Positions 51,207 through 60,297 of a stretch of DNA of 64,000 nt are shown piece after piece. Each line of letters begins with the position of its first letter. Position 1 is the stretch's first letter. Position numbers and translations under genes: made by a program. Source of the DNA: JAJZVS01 sp963708095 (lineage in GTDB: Bacteria > Pseudomonadota > Alphaproteobacteria > Acetobacterales > Acetobacteraceae); NCBI GenBank assembly GCA_963708095.1, contig OY970182.1, forward strand, positions 1,798,001 to 1,862,000, written 5' to 3'. The notes under the pieces are model-generated. The model worked only from the letters and a program-made list of their open reading frames with translations. It was not told where the DNA came from and searched no databases.

Positions 51207-51800
51207 ATGATTTCGTTGCTTCCCCTGCTCGGCTTCGCGGTGGTCATGTATATCACCCCCGGCCCGAACAACATCATGGTCGCCAGCTCGGCGGCCGCGC
51301 ACGGCCTGCCCGCGACCTTGCCGCACATGTTCGGCATCGCGCTCGGCTTCGCCGCGATGCTGGTGCTGGTCGGTGCCGGCGCGGGGGCGGCGGTGGGGGC
51401 GTGGCCCGGCCTCGCGCCGGCGATGCGCTGGATCGGCGCCGCGTGGATGGCCTGGCTCGCCTGGAAGATCGCAACCGCGAAGCTGCCGCATGAGGGCGGA
51501 CGCCGCCGGTTGCTCGGCTTCTGGGGCGCGGTCGGATTCCAGTGGATCAACCCGAAGGCGTGGCTGATCGCGTTGGCGGTGGCCGGCAGTTTCATCGTGC
51601 CGGGCCGCGCGCTCGATATTCAGGTGCTGCGCATCGGGCTCGTGTTCCTGGGCTGCGGCATGCCGTGCCTGCTGGTCTGGGCGCTGCTGGGCAGCGGCGC
51701 CGGCAGGCTCCTGCGCGCGCCGGCGCAGTTCCGTGCGTTCAACCTAGTGATGGCGGCGCTGCTGGTCGCCTCGGTGGTGCCGGTGCTGGCCGGCTACTAA
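51207..51800 (+). CDS. LysE/RhtB-family exporter
   Basis: A 197-residue membrane protein with about six helices. The family signature is near the N-terminus (LGFAVVMYITPGPNNIMVAS), with GFWGAVGFQWINPKAWLIAL in the middle. It likely exports amino acids or small metabolites. The ATG at 51207 is chosen because the preceding in-frame sequence is not membrane-like. Confidence 0.9.
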   Translation: MISLLPLLGFAVVMYITPGPNNIMVASSAAAHGLPATLPHMFGIALGFAAMLVLVGAGAGAAVGAWPGLAPAMRWIGAAWMAWLAWKIATAKLPHEGGRRRLLGFWGAVGFQWINPKAWLIALAVAGSFIVPGRALDIQVLRIGLVFLGCGMPCLLVWALLGSGAGRLLRAPAQFRAFNLVMAALLVASVVPVLAGY

Positions 51801-51884
51801 ACAGAAAGTCCCCCCGCGGCCCGGTGCAGCATCGGGGTCGGAGCCGCTTTCACCTGCGAAGGGTCGGCCCCGCCGGTGGCAACT

Positions 51885-52012
51885 GATACCGGCGGCCTCT
51901 TCGGCCGGCCGGTATCGCGCATGGGGTTGGCGGGGCGGCCATGCGCAAAATCAAGGACATACCAGCGGCCAGGTGGACGCCGGACGAGTAAATCGGCCGG
52001 GGCCGCTGGTAT
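51885..52012. repeat. three-hairpin intergenic repeat, copy C (inverted)
   Basis: Reverse complement of copies A and B: begins GATACCGGCGGCCTCTTCGG and ends GGCCGCTGGTAT. It lies between the convergent lysE-type and lipoprotein genes, so it could terminate both transcripts. Confidence 0.85.
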
Positions 52013-52018
52013 GAGCCC

Positions 52019-53239
52019 CTATTCCAGCCGCGCGATCCCGCCCGCGCCGCTGGCGTCCGAGCGAAGCTGGATCGCCACCGCCGGCACCCCCGCGGCCTCC
52101 AGCGCCGCCGCGATCGCCTGCGCCCGCGCCAGGCCGAGCTTCATCGCCGCGAGCTGGGCGGTGGGATCGGCCGAGGCGGCGGCGCCCTGCCCCAGCGCCT
52201 CGATCGGCCGGCTGCCGCGCCGGGCGGCGAGCGCGCGCAGGTCCGGCAGCGCCCCGGTTGACAGCACGGCGCTGCCCGGGGCGAACGCCACCGTCACCCG
52301 GTCGGCGGCAGGGCCGGACATGGAGGCCGGCGGCGGTGCGCCAGCAGCGGGCGCGGCGGGACGAGCCCGGGCGGCGGCCGCGGCCAGCCCGGCCTGGGCC
52401 ACCTGCGGCATCGGCGGAGGTGCCGCCGGGATCGTGGGCGGCGGCCCGGCCGGAGCGGTCGCGGCAGCGGATTGCCCGGAGCCCGCGGCAGACGTTCCGG
52501 CAGTCCCCGCCTGTGCGACCGACGGAGAGGCCCCGGCACCGGTCGAGGCGGGTGTCGCGGATGTTGTCGCCCCGGATGTTGCGGAACCGGCCGGCGTCGG
52601 TGCCGGGGAACCGCTTGATGCGCTCGCCCCGGGACCCGCGGGCGTTGCCGGCGGAAGCTCGGCACTCTGCACCGGCGTCACCGGCGCCTTGGCCGGCGGC
52701 GCGGCTGGCCGGGGCGGCGCGGCGGAGGCCGGCGCGGGCGGCGCCGTCACCGCGGCCATCGAGGCGCTGGCCGTCCCGCCCGCCGGCAGCGGTACCGGCG
52801 GCGGCAGGCTGCCCACACCGAACAGTGCCGGCGCCGTGCTGGGCCGGGAGGGATCGGGCAGCGGCGCCGCCTCGGCGAGTAGCCGCGCGTGCGCCCGGTC
52901 GGCCACCAGCCCGTTGCTGATCTGCTGCATCGCCGCAAGATTGGGCGGTGCCGGCGGCGGCGGCACCGTCGCCAGGTTGGGATAGGGCTGGCCCTCCCCG
53001 GGGAGCGGCCCTTTCTGCTGGGCGATCACCCCGCCCTCCTGGCGGTGGAACCACCCGGCCGGATCGAGCACGGCACAACCGCCCAGCAGCCCCGCCAGCG
53101 CCAGGCCCGTCGCCTGCGCCAGCAGCCGCAACCCCGGCCGTCCCCGCACGGGCGTCTCCCCCGCCGGCATCCCGCCCGCAAGGGGCAGCCTTGCGGCCGC
53201 CTCCCTTGCCGTGGCCGGCGTTACGGCTATGCGACCCAT
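52019..53239 (-). CDS. proline/alanine-rich lipoprotein with OmpA-like C-terminal region
   Basis: A 406-residue exported protein. A hydrophobic segment ends in a lipobox-type LALAGLLGGCAVLDPAGW (Cys at about residue 55). A long low-complexity Ala/Pro/Ser/Gly region (about 80-310) follows. The C-terminal stretch VTVAFAPGSAVLSTGALPDL followed by RALAARRGSRPIEALGQG has the beta-alpha-beta look of a degenerate OmpA-like peptidoglycan-binding domain (ARAQAIAAALEAAGV). It probably links envelope layers. The ATG at 53239 is preferred over one 60 bases upstream. Confidence 0.65.
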   Translation of the reverse strand: MGRIAVTPATAREAAARLPLAGGMPAGETPVRGRPGLRLLAQATGLALAGLLGGCAVLDPAGWFHRQEGGVIAQQKGPLPGEGQPYPNLATVPPPPAPPNLAAMQQISNGLVADRAHARLLAEAAPLPDPSRPSTAPALFGVGSLPPPVPLPAGGTASASMAAVTAPPAPASAAPPRPAAPPAKAPVTPVQSAELPPATPAGPGASASSGSPAPTPAGSATSGATTSATPASTGAGASPSVAQAGTAGTSAAGSGQSAAATAPAGPPPTIPAAPPPMPQVAQAGLAAAAARARPAAPAAGAPPPASMSGPAADRVTVAFAPGSAVLSTGALPDLRALAARRGSRPIEALGQGAAASADPTAQLAAMKLGLARAQAIAAALEAAGVPAVAIQLRSDASGAGGIARLE

Positions 53240-53384
53240 GCCTTGAACCCCCTGCCCTCGCCCCCTAGGGTGCGCCCCGATCTTCCGTGCCGACCTCATC
53301 GGGCTACGCCCCTCATCCTATATCTCCAGGTCACGAACCAGCGGCCGATGTAGCCGCTGCCGCCCCGCACGAAAAGGACGCCGC

Positions 53385-55196
53385 ATGGCCACCACGGAAA
53401 CGCCCGACACCGCCGGCTTCAAATTGCCCGATCCGGACGTCGTCAGCCGTTCCATGGCCGATATCGCCGAGCGCTCCCAGCGCCTGGTCACCGAATGGCT
53501 CGCGCGCCAGGCGCCCGGGGGCGAAGCGGCCAGCGCCTCTCCCGACCCGCTCAACATCGGCGGCGCCTTCCTGGAGATGACGGCGCGGCTGATGGCCAAC
53601 CCGGCGCGGATGATGGCGGCGGGGCTCGGCTTCTGGCAGGACTACCTCACGCTCTGGCAGAACACCGCCAAGCGCATGATGGGGATGGGCACCGCGCCGG
53701 TGATCGACGCCCCGAGCACCGACCGCCGCTTCAAGGACGAGGCCTGGCGCGAGAACGAGGTGTTCGACTTCATCAAGCAATCCTACCTGCTGTCGGCGCG
53801 CTACGTGCAGGACGTGGTGACGCAGGTGGACGGGCTCGATCCGAAGACCGCGCAGAAGGTGGATTTCTACGCCCGCCAGTTCATCGATGCGATGAGCCCG
53901 TCGAACTTCCTGCTCACCAATCCCGAAGTGCTGCGCAAGACCGCCGAGACGGGCGGGGAGAATCTGCTCAAGGGCCTGAACAACCTGCTCGCCGATCTGG
54001 AACGCGGCAAGGGCAAGCTGCGCATCAAGATGACCGACATGGACGCCTTCCGCCTGGGGGAGAACATCGCCGTCTCCCCCGGAAAGGTGGTGTACCAGAA
54101 CGACCTGATGCAGCTGATCCAGTACAGCCCGACGACCGAGAGGGTGCTGAAGCGCCCGCTGCTGATCGCCCCGCCGTGGATCAACAAGTTCTACATCCTG
54201 GACCTGCGCGCGAAGAACAGCCTGGTGCGCTGGGCGGTGGCGCAAGGCCACACGGTGTTCATGATCTCCTGGGTCAATCCGGATGCAGAACTGGCCGAGA
54301 AAGACTTCGGCGACTACATGACCGAGGGATATCTTGCCGCGCTGGACGCGATCGAGAAGGCGACCGGCGAGCGCGAGGTGAATGCGATCGGCTATTGCCT
54401 CGGCGGCACCCTGCTCGGCTCGACGCTTGCGTACATGTCGGCGAAGAAAGACGACCGTATCAAATCCGCCACCTTCTTCGTCAGCATGCTGGATTTCGCC
54501 GAAGCGGGCGAGCTCGGTGTGTTCATCGACGAGGAACAGTTGCAGGCGCTGGAAGAGAAGATGAACCAGCGCGGCTATCTCGAGGGCAGCGAGATGGCGA
54601 ACACCTTCAACATGCTGCGCGCCAACGACCTGATCTGGTCGTTCGTGGTGAACAACTACCTGCTAGGCAACGATCCGTTTCCGTTCGACCTGCTGTACTG
54701 GAACGCCAATTCCACCCGCATGCCGGCCCGGATGCACAGTTTCTACCTGCGCAAGATGTACCAGGAGAACAGGCTCAAGGATCCGGGCGGGATCAGCCTG
54801 AAGGGCGTGCCGATCGACCTCGGCAGGATCAAGGTGCCGGCCTATTTCCTGTCCACGCGGGAAGACCACATCGCGCCGTGGAAAAGCACCTATCGCGGCA
54901 CCCAGTTGTTGTCGGGGAAGAACAAGTTCGTGCTCGCCGCTTCGGGCCATATCGCCGGGGTGGTGAACCCGCCGGAGGGGGGGAAGTACAGCCACTGGAT
55001 CAACTCCGACCTGCCGGCCGAACCGGACGCCTGGTTGGCGGGCGCGACCGAGATCGCCGGCTCCTGGTGGCCGGACTGGCAGCGCTGGGTGAGTGCGCTC
55101 GGGGCCGAGAAAGTGCCGGCACGCGTCCCGGGGGACGGCAAGCTGAAGCCGATCGAGGACGCCCCGGGCAGCTATGTGGCGGTGCGGCAGAGCTGA
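53385..55196 (+). CDS. phaC: class I polyhydroxyalkanoate synthase
   Basis: A 603-residue cytosolic PHA synthase that polymerises 3-hydroxyacyl-CoA into storage granules. The N-terminal PhaC domain includes FWQDYLTLWQNTAKRMMGM and NPEVLRKTAETGGENLLKGL. The catalytic Cys is in NAIGYCLGGTLLGSTLAY (about residue 340), with Asp in YFLSTREDHIAPWKSTYRG and His in LAASGHIAGVVNPPEGG. KRPLLIAPPWINKFYILDL is the family's substrate-channel signature. It is transcribed alone; a GC-rich palindrome directly after the stop may terminate it. Confidence 0.96.
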   Translation: MATTETPDTAGFKLPDPDVVSRSMADIAERSQRLVTEWLARQAPGGEAASASPDPLNIGGAFLEMTARLMANPARMMAAGLGFWQDYLTLWQNTAKRMMGMGTAPVIDAPSTDRRFKDEAWRENEVFDFIKQSYLLSARYVQDVVTQVDGLDPKTAQKVDFYARQFIDAMSPSNFLLTNPEVLRKTAETGGENLLKGLNNLLADLERGKGKLRIKMTDMDAFRLGENIAVSPGKVVYQNDLMQLIQYSPTTERVLKRPLLIAPPWINKFYILDLRAKNSLVRWAVAQGHTVFMISWVNPDAELAEKDFGDYMTEGYLAALDAIEKATGEREVNAIGYCLGGTLLGSTLAYMSAKKDDRIKSATFFVSMLDFAEAGELGVFIDEEQLQALEEKMNQRGYLEGSEMANTFNMLRANDLIWSFVVNNYLLGNDPFPFDLLYWNANSTRMPARMHSFYLRKMYQENRLKDPGGISLKGVPIDLGRIKVPAYFLSTREDHIAPWKSTYRGTQLLSGKNKFVLAASGHIAGVVNPPEGGKYSHWINSDLPAEPDAWLAGATEIAGSWWPDWQRWVSALGAEKVPARVPGDGKLKPIEDAPGSYVAVRQS

Positions 55197-55227
55197 CCCC
55201 CGGGCCCGGCCGGGCGCCCGCACGAAT

Positions 55228-55258
55228 GCTTCACGTGAAGCTATTGTTCGATATCGAA
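55228..55258. promoter_or_regulatory. two perfect palindromes, one parS-like
   Basis: GCTTCACGTGAAGC (55228-55241) contains the core TTCACGTGAA of the ParB-binding site parS (TGTTTCACGTGAAACA), with three outer mismatches over 16 bases. TTCGATATCGAA (55247-55258) follows at once. They lie in an AT-richer pocket downstream of phaC. Function unknown. Confidence 0.35.
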
Positions 55259-55474
55259 GTTATTGTTAACTTTTCGTAAGTAACTGCGCGCCGCTCCCGT
55301 GCGTCGTCCCGAGCTGTCGCCGGGGCGCCCCCGCCGGGGTCGCATCGCTTCGTCTCATCGCATTTTCGCGTAAGCGCCGGCTGCGACGCCGACGCTCCCG
55401 CTCGCGGGAAAGGGAGCGGTTGGGGGGCGCCGTTTCCATGCGCCAACTTCGCCTCCTCACCCCGATCCGATCGT

Positions 55475-57347
55475 GGTCGAGTAGCTCGGCCATTCGGCTC
55501 CGCCCTCGCAGATCCGGGCAGGCGGCTTTCCCGCACCCGGCTCTTCCTGGAAGTCACCCGCATTGAGCCGCTCGTGGTGTCCAAGGATGAGTGATCCGCG
55601 GCTGAGGCAAGGGCAGGCACGTGGTCAGAGCCTGGAACCGATCCCAGCCCATGCGCCGGTTCTTCTGGCTCCGCCGCCTGAGGCAGGTGAACCAGATGCG
55701 CCGGACTTCCTGCAGGAACCCGTTCAGGGAGCGCCAGTTGTGCGGCATGCCGTAGTAGCCGTAATGGCCGCGCAGCACGCTGGCGTACCAACGATGCTGC
55801 TCGGCCAGCGGCGTGTGCATCAGCCGCCACGCTTCCTGGCGCAGCGCCGTCAGCTTGCGCGTCAGGCGCTTGCTCTGCGTCTTGTGCTTGACGATGAACC
55901 TTCCGTCGCGGGTCCACCCGCAATAGTGGGTGAACCCGAGAAAGGCGAAGGTCTCCGGACGCCGCTCGCCACGCTGCCGGCGAGCCATGGCCGGTAGGCG
56001 GCCAAACTCGATCAGGCGCGTCTTGTCCTCGTGGAGCGACAGGCCGAACTTGGCGAGCCGTTCCTTGAGGTCGGCCAGCATCCGCCGTGCGTCGGCCGCG
56101 CTCTCGAAGCCCATGACGAAGTCGTCGGCGTAGCGCACGATCGAGACCCGACCGCACGCGTTCCGGCGGCGCCATTGATGGACCCAGAGATCGAGGACGT
56201 AGTGCAGGAAGATGTTGGCCAGCAGCGGGCTGATGCCCGCGCCTTGCGGCGTTCCCCTGTCAGTCTCGTGCCACTCATCGCTCTCCAGGATACCGGCCTC
56301 GAGCCACATCCGGATCAGCCGGAGAACTCGAGGATCGGCAACCCTGTGCGCCAGCATCCGCAGCAGCCACTCGTGGTCAACCGAGTCGAAGAAGCTGCGG
56401 ATGTCGGCATCGAGCACCCAGGTCACGCGCTGGCTCATGATCGCCGTATGCAACGCCGATAGAGCCTGGTGCGGGTTACGCCCCGGCCGGAAGCCGTAGG
56501 AGAACCCCAGGAAGTCGACTTCATAGATGGCGCTCAGCGTCTCGGCCACCGCGCCCTGGACGATCTTGTCCTCCAGGGTCGGCACGCCAAGCGGTCGCCG
56601 CCCGCCATCCGCTTTCGGGATGTAGACACGCCGGACCGGCTGTGGCCGGTAGCGCCCGGTGTGGACGCGTGCGCAGAGGTCCTGGAGGTTGGCCTCCAGG
56701 TTCTGTTCGTAGTCCCCCACCGTGATCCCATCGACTCCCGCACTCGCCTGCCGCTTCTGCCGCCGGAACGCTCGTTCGAGCGCCGCGACGTCCACATGGT
56801 GCAGCAGGGCAGTGAACCGGGTCTGGACGGCCGCGCGGGCCGCCGCGTTCACCCGTGCGAGGTTGGATGGCAGAGCTGCCCGGCTCTGTGTTCGGACCCT
56901 GCCACCCTCGCGTGGGTTCCTTCCAGGCTGGCCCCTTCCCTCGGCGCGTCTCGTTTCCTTCGACGGTGTCATCGGTACTACGAACCAGTCCGACTCCCGA
57001 CCTCAGCTCGGATGACGGCTCCGGCATCGCCTCGCCGCCCTCCCCCGCCGGAGACCAATCCAGCGGACCCGGTCGGGCCTCTCATGTTCCGATGAATGCT
57101 TTCCATGCGTGACACGGCCTTCGACCCCGGCGAAGCGACGTCATCTCGCGTAACGATGACGCACGTGCTGCCTTCGAGAAAGGGAACCCTCTCGGCCTTC
57201 GCGATCTTCCACATTTCGAGGCTCAATCCCGCACCCCACATGGCCCCTGTCTACACTTCAGACCCCGCGTTACCACGACGCCCGCAAGACTCGGTCCCGG
57301 CTTGCCCGCTACGGCTTTGGCCGGATGAGACTTTCACTCATAGGCAC
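55475..57347 (-). mobile_element. group II intron, copy 2
   Basis: Same intron as at 5154-7026 in inverted orientation, with the domain V-like hairpin at 55511-55543 and the reverse transcriptase gene intact. It lies next to the 3' terminus of the complete IS256 copy. The 5' boundary is approximate, as in copy 1. Confidence 0.75.
55554..56972 (-). CDS. ltrA: group II intron reverse transcriptase/maturase, copy 2
   Basis: A 472-residue protein that I read as identical to the copy at 5529-6947, with the same RVYIPKADGGRRPLGVPTLE, IVRYADDFVMGF and FLGFTHYCGW motifs and the maturase end. Identity at protein level across 48 kb points to a recent duplication or ongoing gene conversion between the two arms. 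Confidence 0.92.
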   Translation of the reverse strand: MTPSKETRRAEGRGQPGRNPREGGRVRTQSRAALPSNLARVNAAARAAVQTRFTALLHHVDVAALERAFRRQKRQASAGVDGITVGDYEQNLEANLQDLCARVHTGRYRPQPVRRVYIPKADGGRRPLGVPTLEDKIVQGAVAETLSAIYEVDFLGFSYGFRPGRNPHQALSALHTAIMSQRVTWVLDADIRSFFDSVDHEWLLRMLAHRVADPRVLRLIRMWLEAGILESDEWHETDRGTPQGAGISPLLANIFLHYVLDLWVHQWRRRNACGRVSIVRYADDFVMGFESAADARRMLADLKERLAKFGLSLHEDKTRLIEFGRLPAMARRQRGERRPETFAFLGFTHYCGWTRDGRFIVKHKTQSKRLTRKLTALRQEAWRLMHTPLAEQHRWYASVLRGHYGYYGMPHNWRSLNGFLQEVRRIWFTCLRRRSQKNRRMGWDRFQALTTCLPLPQPRITHPWTPRAAQCG

Positions 57348-57365
57348 TCATCAGCTTCGCATGAC

Positions 57366-58796
57366 GTACTCCCGGTTCGTGGTGTAGGAGCGCTGCTCCT
57401 GGGCAGGGTTGAGCTGCCTCGGATCAGGCTGCCAGGGCGGGCAGGCTGACGGTGGGATCATCGCTCAAAGGGGCGATGGTTTCCAGGCTCATGTAGCGGG
57501 CGCGTTGGACGGCCCACTCATCGTTCTGTTCCAGCAGTAGGGCGCCGATCAGTCGGGTCACCGCCGCCTCGTTGGGGAATATGCCGACGACATCGCTGCG
57601 GCGCTTGATCTCGCCGTTGAGGCGTTCGAGCGGGTTGGTGGAGTGCAGCTTGGCGCGATGCTGGGTCGGGAAGCCCATGTAGGCCAGCACGTCGGCTTCG
57701 GCCTCGTCCATCAGGCTGGCGAGCTTCGGCACGCGGGGTCGCACCTGGTCGGCGACCTTGCGCCACTGGGTGCTGGCCGCCGCGGCGTCGTCCTGGGCGA
57801 AGGCGGTGCCGACCCAGGCGGAGACGATGCGCCGCTGGGTCTTGCCGGCATAGGCGAGCGCATTGCGCATGAAGTGCACCCGGCAACGTTGCCAGGTGGC
57901 GCACAGCACCTTGGTGATGGCCGCCTTCAGCCCCTCGTGTGCATCGGAGACCACCAGCTTGACGCCGCGCAGGCCGCGCCGGGCCAGGCTGCGCAGGAAC
58001 TCCACCCAGAACGGCTCGGCCTCGCTGTGGCCGATCGTCATGCCGAGAACCTCGCGCCGTCCGTCGGTGTTCACGCCGACGGCGACGATCACCGCTACCG
58101 AGACGATGTGGTGATCGCGCCGGACTTTGACGTAGGTGGCATCGAGCCAGATATATGGCCACTCGCCCTCGATCGAGTGGGTGAGGAAGGCTTGCACCCG
58201 TTCGTCGATCTCGCCGCACAGACGGGAAACCTGACTCTTGCTGATCCCCTCCATGCCCAGCGCCTTCACCAGCTCGTCCACCGAGCGGGTGGAGATGCCC
58301 TGGACATAAGCTTCCTGGATCACCGCAGTCAGGGCTTTTTCTGCCATCCGACGGGGTTCTAGGAAGGCGGGGAAGTAGGCGCCGTGGCGCAGCTTCGGGA
58401 TCCGCAGCTCGACCGTGCCGGCACGGGTCTGCCAGTCGCGGTCACGATAGCCGTTGCGCTGGTTGCGCCGCTCGATGGTGCGCTCGCCGGGGGCGGCGCC
58501 ACACAGCGTCTCGGTCTCCAGCGCCATCAGCCGTTCCGCAGCGAAGCCAATCATCTCGCGCAGCAAGCTGGCGTCGGAACCCTTTTCCAGGAGCTCGCGC
58601 AGCGCAATCTTGTCGTCGGTCATCGTGGTGGTCCTTCGGGTTGGGGTTGCGTCTCGCAACCCAACCCTACCCGGAGCCGCCACGGTGACCACCTGGGTGG
58701 CCGCCGCTGTGGATAAGTGGCCCGCCTGCGCCAGACTCTTGGCGGTCGCTCCGGCGGGCCACTTACCCACAGCTCCTACACCATCAGGGGGGACAC
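57366..58796 (-). mobile_element. IS256-family insertion sequence, complete
   Basis: The ends are imperfect inverted repeats: from 58796 inward GTGTCCCCCCTGATGGTGTA then GGAGC, and from 57366 inward GTACTCCCGGTTCGTGGTGT then AGGAGC, sharing GGTGTAGGAGC. The element carries one full transposase gene. A group II intron lies just outside the right end. Confidence 0.8.
57424..58623 (-). CDS. IS256-family transposase
   Basis: A 399-residue mutator/IS256 transposase with the DDE residues in WPYIWLDATYVKVRRDHH, VKLVVSDAHEGLKAAI and STNPLERLNGEIKRRSDV. It also has the N-terminal ETLCGAAPGERTIERRNQRN and YRDRDWQTRAGTVELRIPKL. The length is normal and the copy appears intact. The ATG at 58623 (MTDDKIALRELLEKG) is chosen because the longer frame only adds sequence from the IS leader. 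Confidence 0.95.
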   Translation of the reverse strand: MTDDKIALRELLEKGSDASLLREMIGFAAERLMALETETLCGAAPGERTIERRNQRNGYRDRDWQTRAGTVELRIPKLRHGAYFPAFLEPRRMAEKALTAVIQEAYVQGISTRSVDELVKALGMEGISKSQVSRLCGEIDERVQAFLTHSIEGEWPYIWLDATYVKVRRDHHIVSVAVIVAVGVNTDGRREVLGMTIGHSEAEPFWVEFLRSLARRGLRGVKLVVSDAHEGLKAAITKVLCATWQRCRVHFMRNALAYAGKTQRRIVSAWVGTAFAQDDAAAASTQWRKVADQVRPRVPKLASLMDEAEADVLAYMGFPTQHRAKLHSTNPLERLNGEIKRRSDVVGIFPNEAAVTRLIGALLLEQNDEWAVQRARYMSLETIAPLSDDPTVSLPALAA

Positions 58797-59013
58797 GATC
58801 CCCCGATCCTCTCCCGCAAGCCGAGAAGAGGGCTGTCGCGTGGCAGCCAGTGCGCTCGTGCCGGCATTGACTCCCGCCAGGGGCAACCCTACCGTCGAGG
58901 CGCGTTCATTTCCGTCCCGCAGCCAGCGCCGCGGTGCGCGAAACACGGCGTTCCAGGCAGCAAATAACCGGGGCCATGACATAACGGCGCCCCGCTCTTC
59001 TCGGGAGGAAGGG

Positions 59014-60282
59014 ATGCGCATCACCCGCCGCAAGGCATTGCAGAGTGTCGTCGGCGCCGGCATCGGCGCAAGCCTCGCACCGCTCGCCATGCCGGCGCTC
59101 GCCGCGAACAAGCCGATCCGGATCGGGCTGCTCACCGTGCTCACCGGACCGCTCGCCGAGGGCGGCATCCAGATCAAGGCGGGCGCCGAGCTGTTCTTCA
59201 GGCAGCGCAACCACACAATCGCCGGGCGCAAGGTCGATGTCATCATCCAGGATACCGGCGGCAACCCGGCCGGGGCCAAGACCAAGGCGCAGGAACTGAT
59301 CGAGCGCGACCACGTCGACATGATCTTCGGGCCGTACGCCGCGTTCGAGCTGCTGGCCATCAATACCTACCTGATCCAGAACAAGATGCCGACCCTGTCC
59401 CTCGCCGCGGCGGACGACCTCACGTCGCGGACGCCCAACCCGTATCTGGTGCGCGTCTCCGCCACTTCCTCGCAGGCGATGTTCCCGCTCGCCGACTATG
59501 CCGTGCGGGACATGAAGCTGAAGACCGCCGATACGATCGCCGACGACTTCGCTTTCGGATACGAACAGATCGGCGGGTTCCAGCAGGTGTTCGACGGCGA
59601 CGGCGGGACGATCCGCAACAGGCTGTGGTCGCCGCTGCACACGCCCGACTATACCCCCTACATCGCCCAGATCGGCGCGGTCGACGGCGTGGTCGTGGGG
59701 CTCGCCGGCTCCAACCCGGTGAAGTTCCTCCAGCAATACGCAAGCCTCGGGATGAAGGGCAAGCACAAGCTCCTGGGGGGCGAGACGGCGGCGGACGACG
59801 CGCTGCTGAAAAGCTTCGGCGACGAGGCGATCGGCTTCATCAGCGCCTGCCCCTACTCCGCCAGCTACAACGGGGCGGCCAACAAGGAATTCGTCGCCGC
59901 CTACACGAAGCAGACCGGCGCCGTTCCCGGGCTCAACGCCGCGACCTTCTACCTCAACGGCGTGGTGGTGGAGGCGGCGCTGCAAAAGACCGGCGGCAAG
60001 ACCGACGACAAGGCGGCGCTGGTGAAGGCCATGCGCGCCACGTCCTTCACCGACAGCATCCGCGGGCCGTTCCATTTCGACCGCTTCGGCAACATCGTCG
60101 GCAACGTCTTCATGCGCCGGATCGACAAGTCGGGCAGCGGGCTGGTGAACACCATCGTCAAGGTCTATCCGAACGTCAGCCAGTTCTGGACCTTCGACGT
60201 GAAGAAATACCTTGCGACACCCAATTACACACGCAACGGCATACCCGCGAAGCTGGCGCAGAACGCGGCCGGCGCCGAATAG
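59014..60282 (+). CDS. ABC transporter substrate-binding protein, branched-chain amino-acid type
   Basis: A 422-residue periplasmic-binding protein of the Leu/Ile/Val or amide/urea receptor family. It has a Tat signal (ITRRKALQSVVGAGIGASLA, cleavage after ALA). Typical motifs are IRIGLLTVLTGPLAEGGIQI, VDVIIQDTGGNPAGAKTKAQ and DHVDMIFGPYAAFELLAI, with a C-terminal lobe around KTGGKTDDKAALVKAMRATS. It is the first gene of a five-gene transporter operon, 15 bases before the LivH-like permease. Gggaggaaggg precedes the ATG. The ligand is not predictable; aromatic acids, amides or branched amino acids are all known. Confidence 0.92.
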   Translation: MRITRRKALQSVVGAGIGASLAPLAMPALAANKPIRIGLLTVLTGPLAEGGIQIKAGAELFFRQRNHTIAGRKVDVIIQDTGGNPAGAKTKAQELIERDHVDMIFGPYAAFELLAINTYLIQNKMPTLSLAAADDLTSRTPNPYLVRVSATSSQAMFPLADYAVRDMKLKTADTIADDFAFGYEQIGGFQQVFDGDGGTIRNRLWSPLHTPDYTPYIAQIGAVDGVVVGLAGSNPVKFLQQYASLGMKGKHKLLGGETAADDALLKSFGDEAIGFISACPYSASYNGAANKEFVAAYTKQTGAVPGLNAATFYLNGVVVEAALQKTGGKTDDKAALVKAMRATSFTDSIRGPFHFDRFGNIVGNVFMRRIDKSGSGLVNTIVKVYPNVSQFWTFDVKKYLATPNYTRNGIPAKLAQNAAGAE

Positions 60283-60297
60283 CCGGAGCGGCCGCGG

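Larger units (their letters stand above)
55468..57890. repeat. arm 2 of the 2423-bp inverted repeat
   Basis: Reverse complement of 4611-7033 with the same length and a few substitutions. Here the IS256 copy continues to completeness beyond the repeat boundary (57890), whereas in arm 1 it is cut. Confidence 0.9.
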
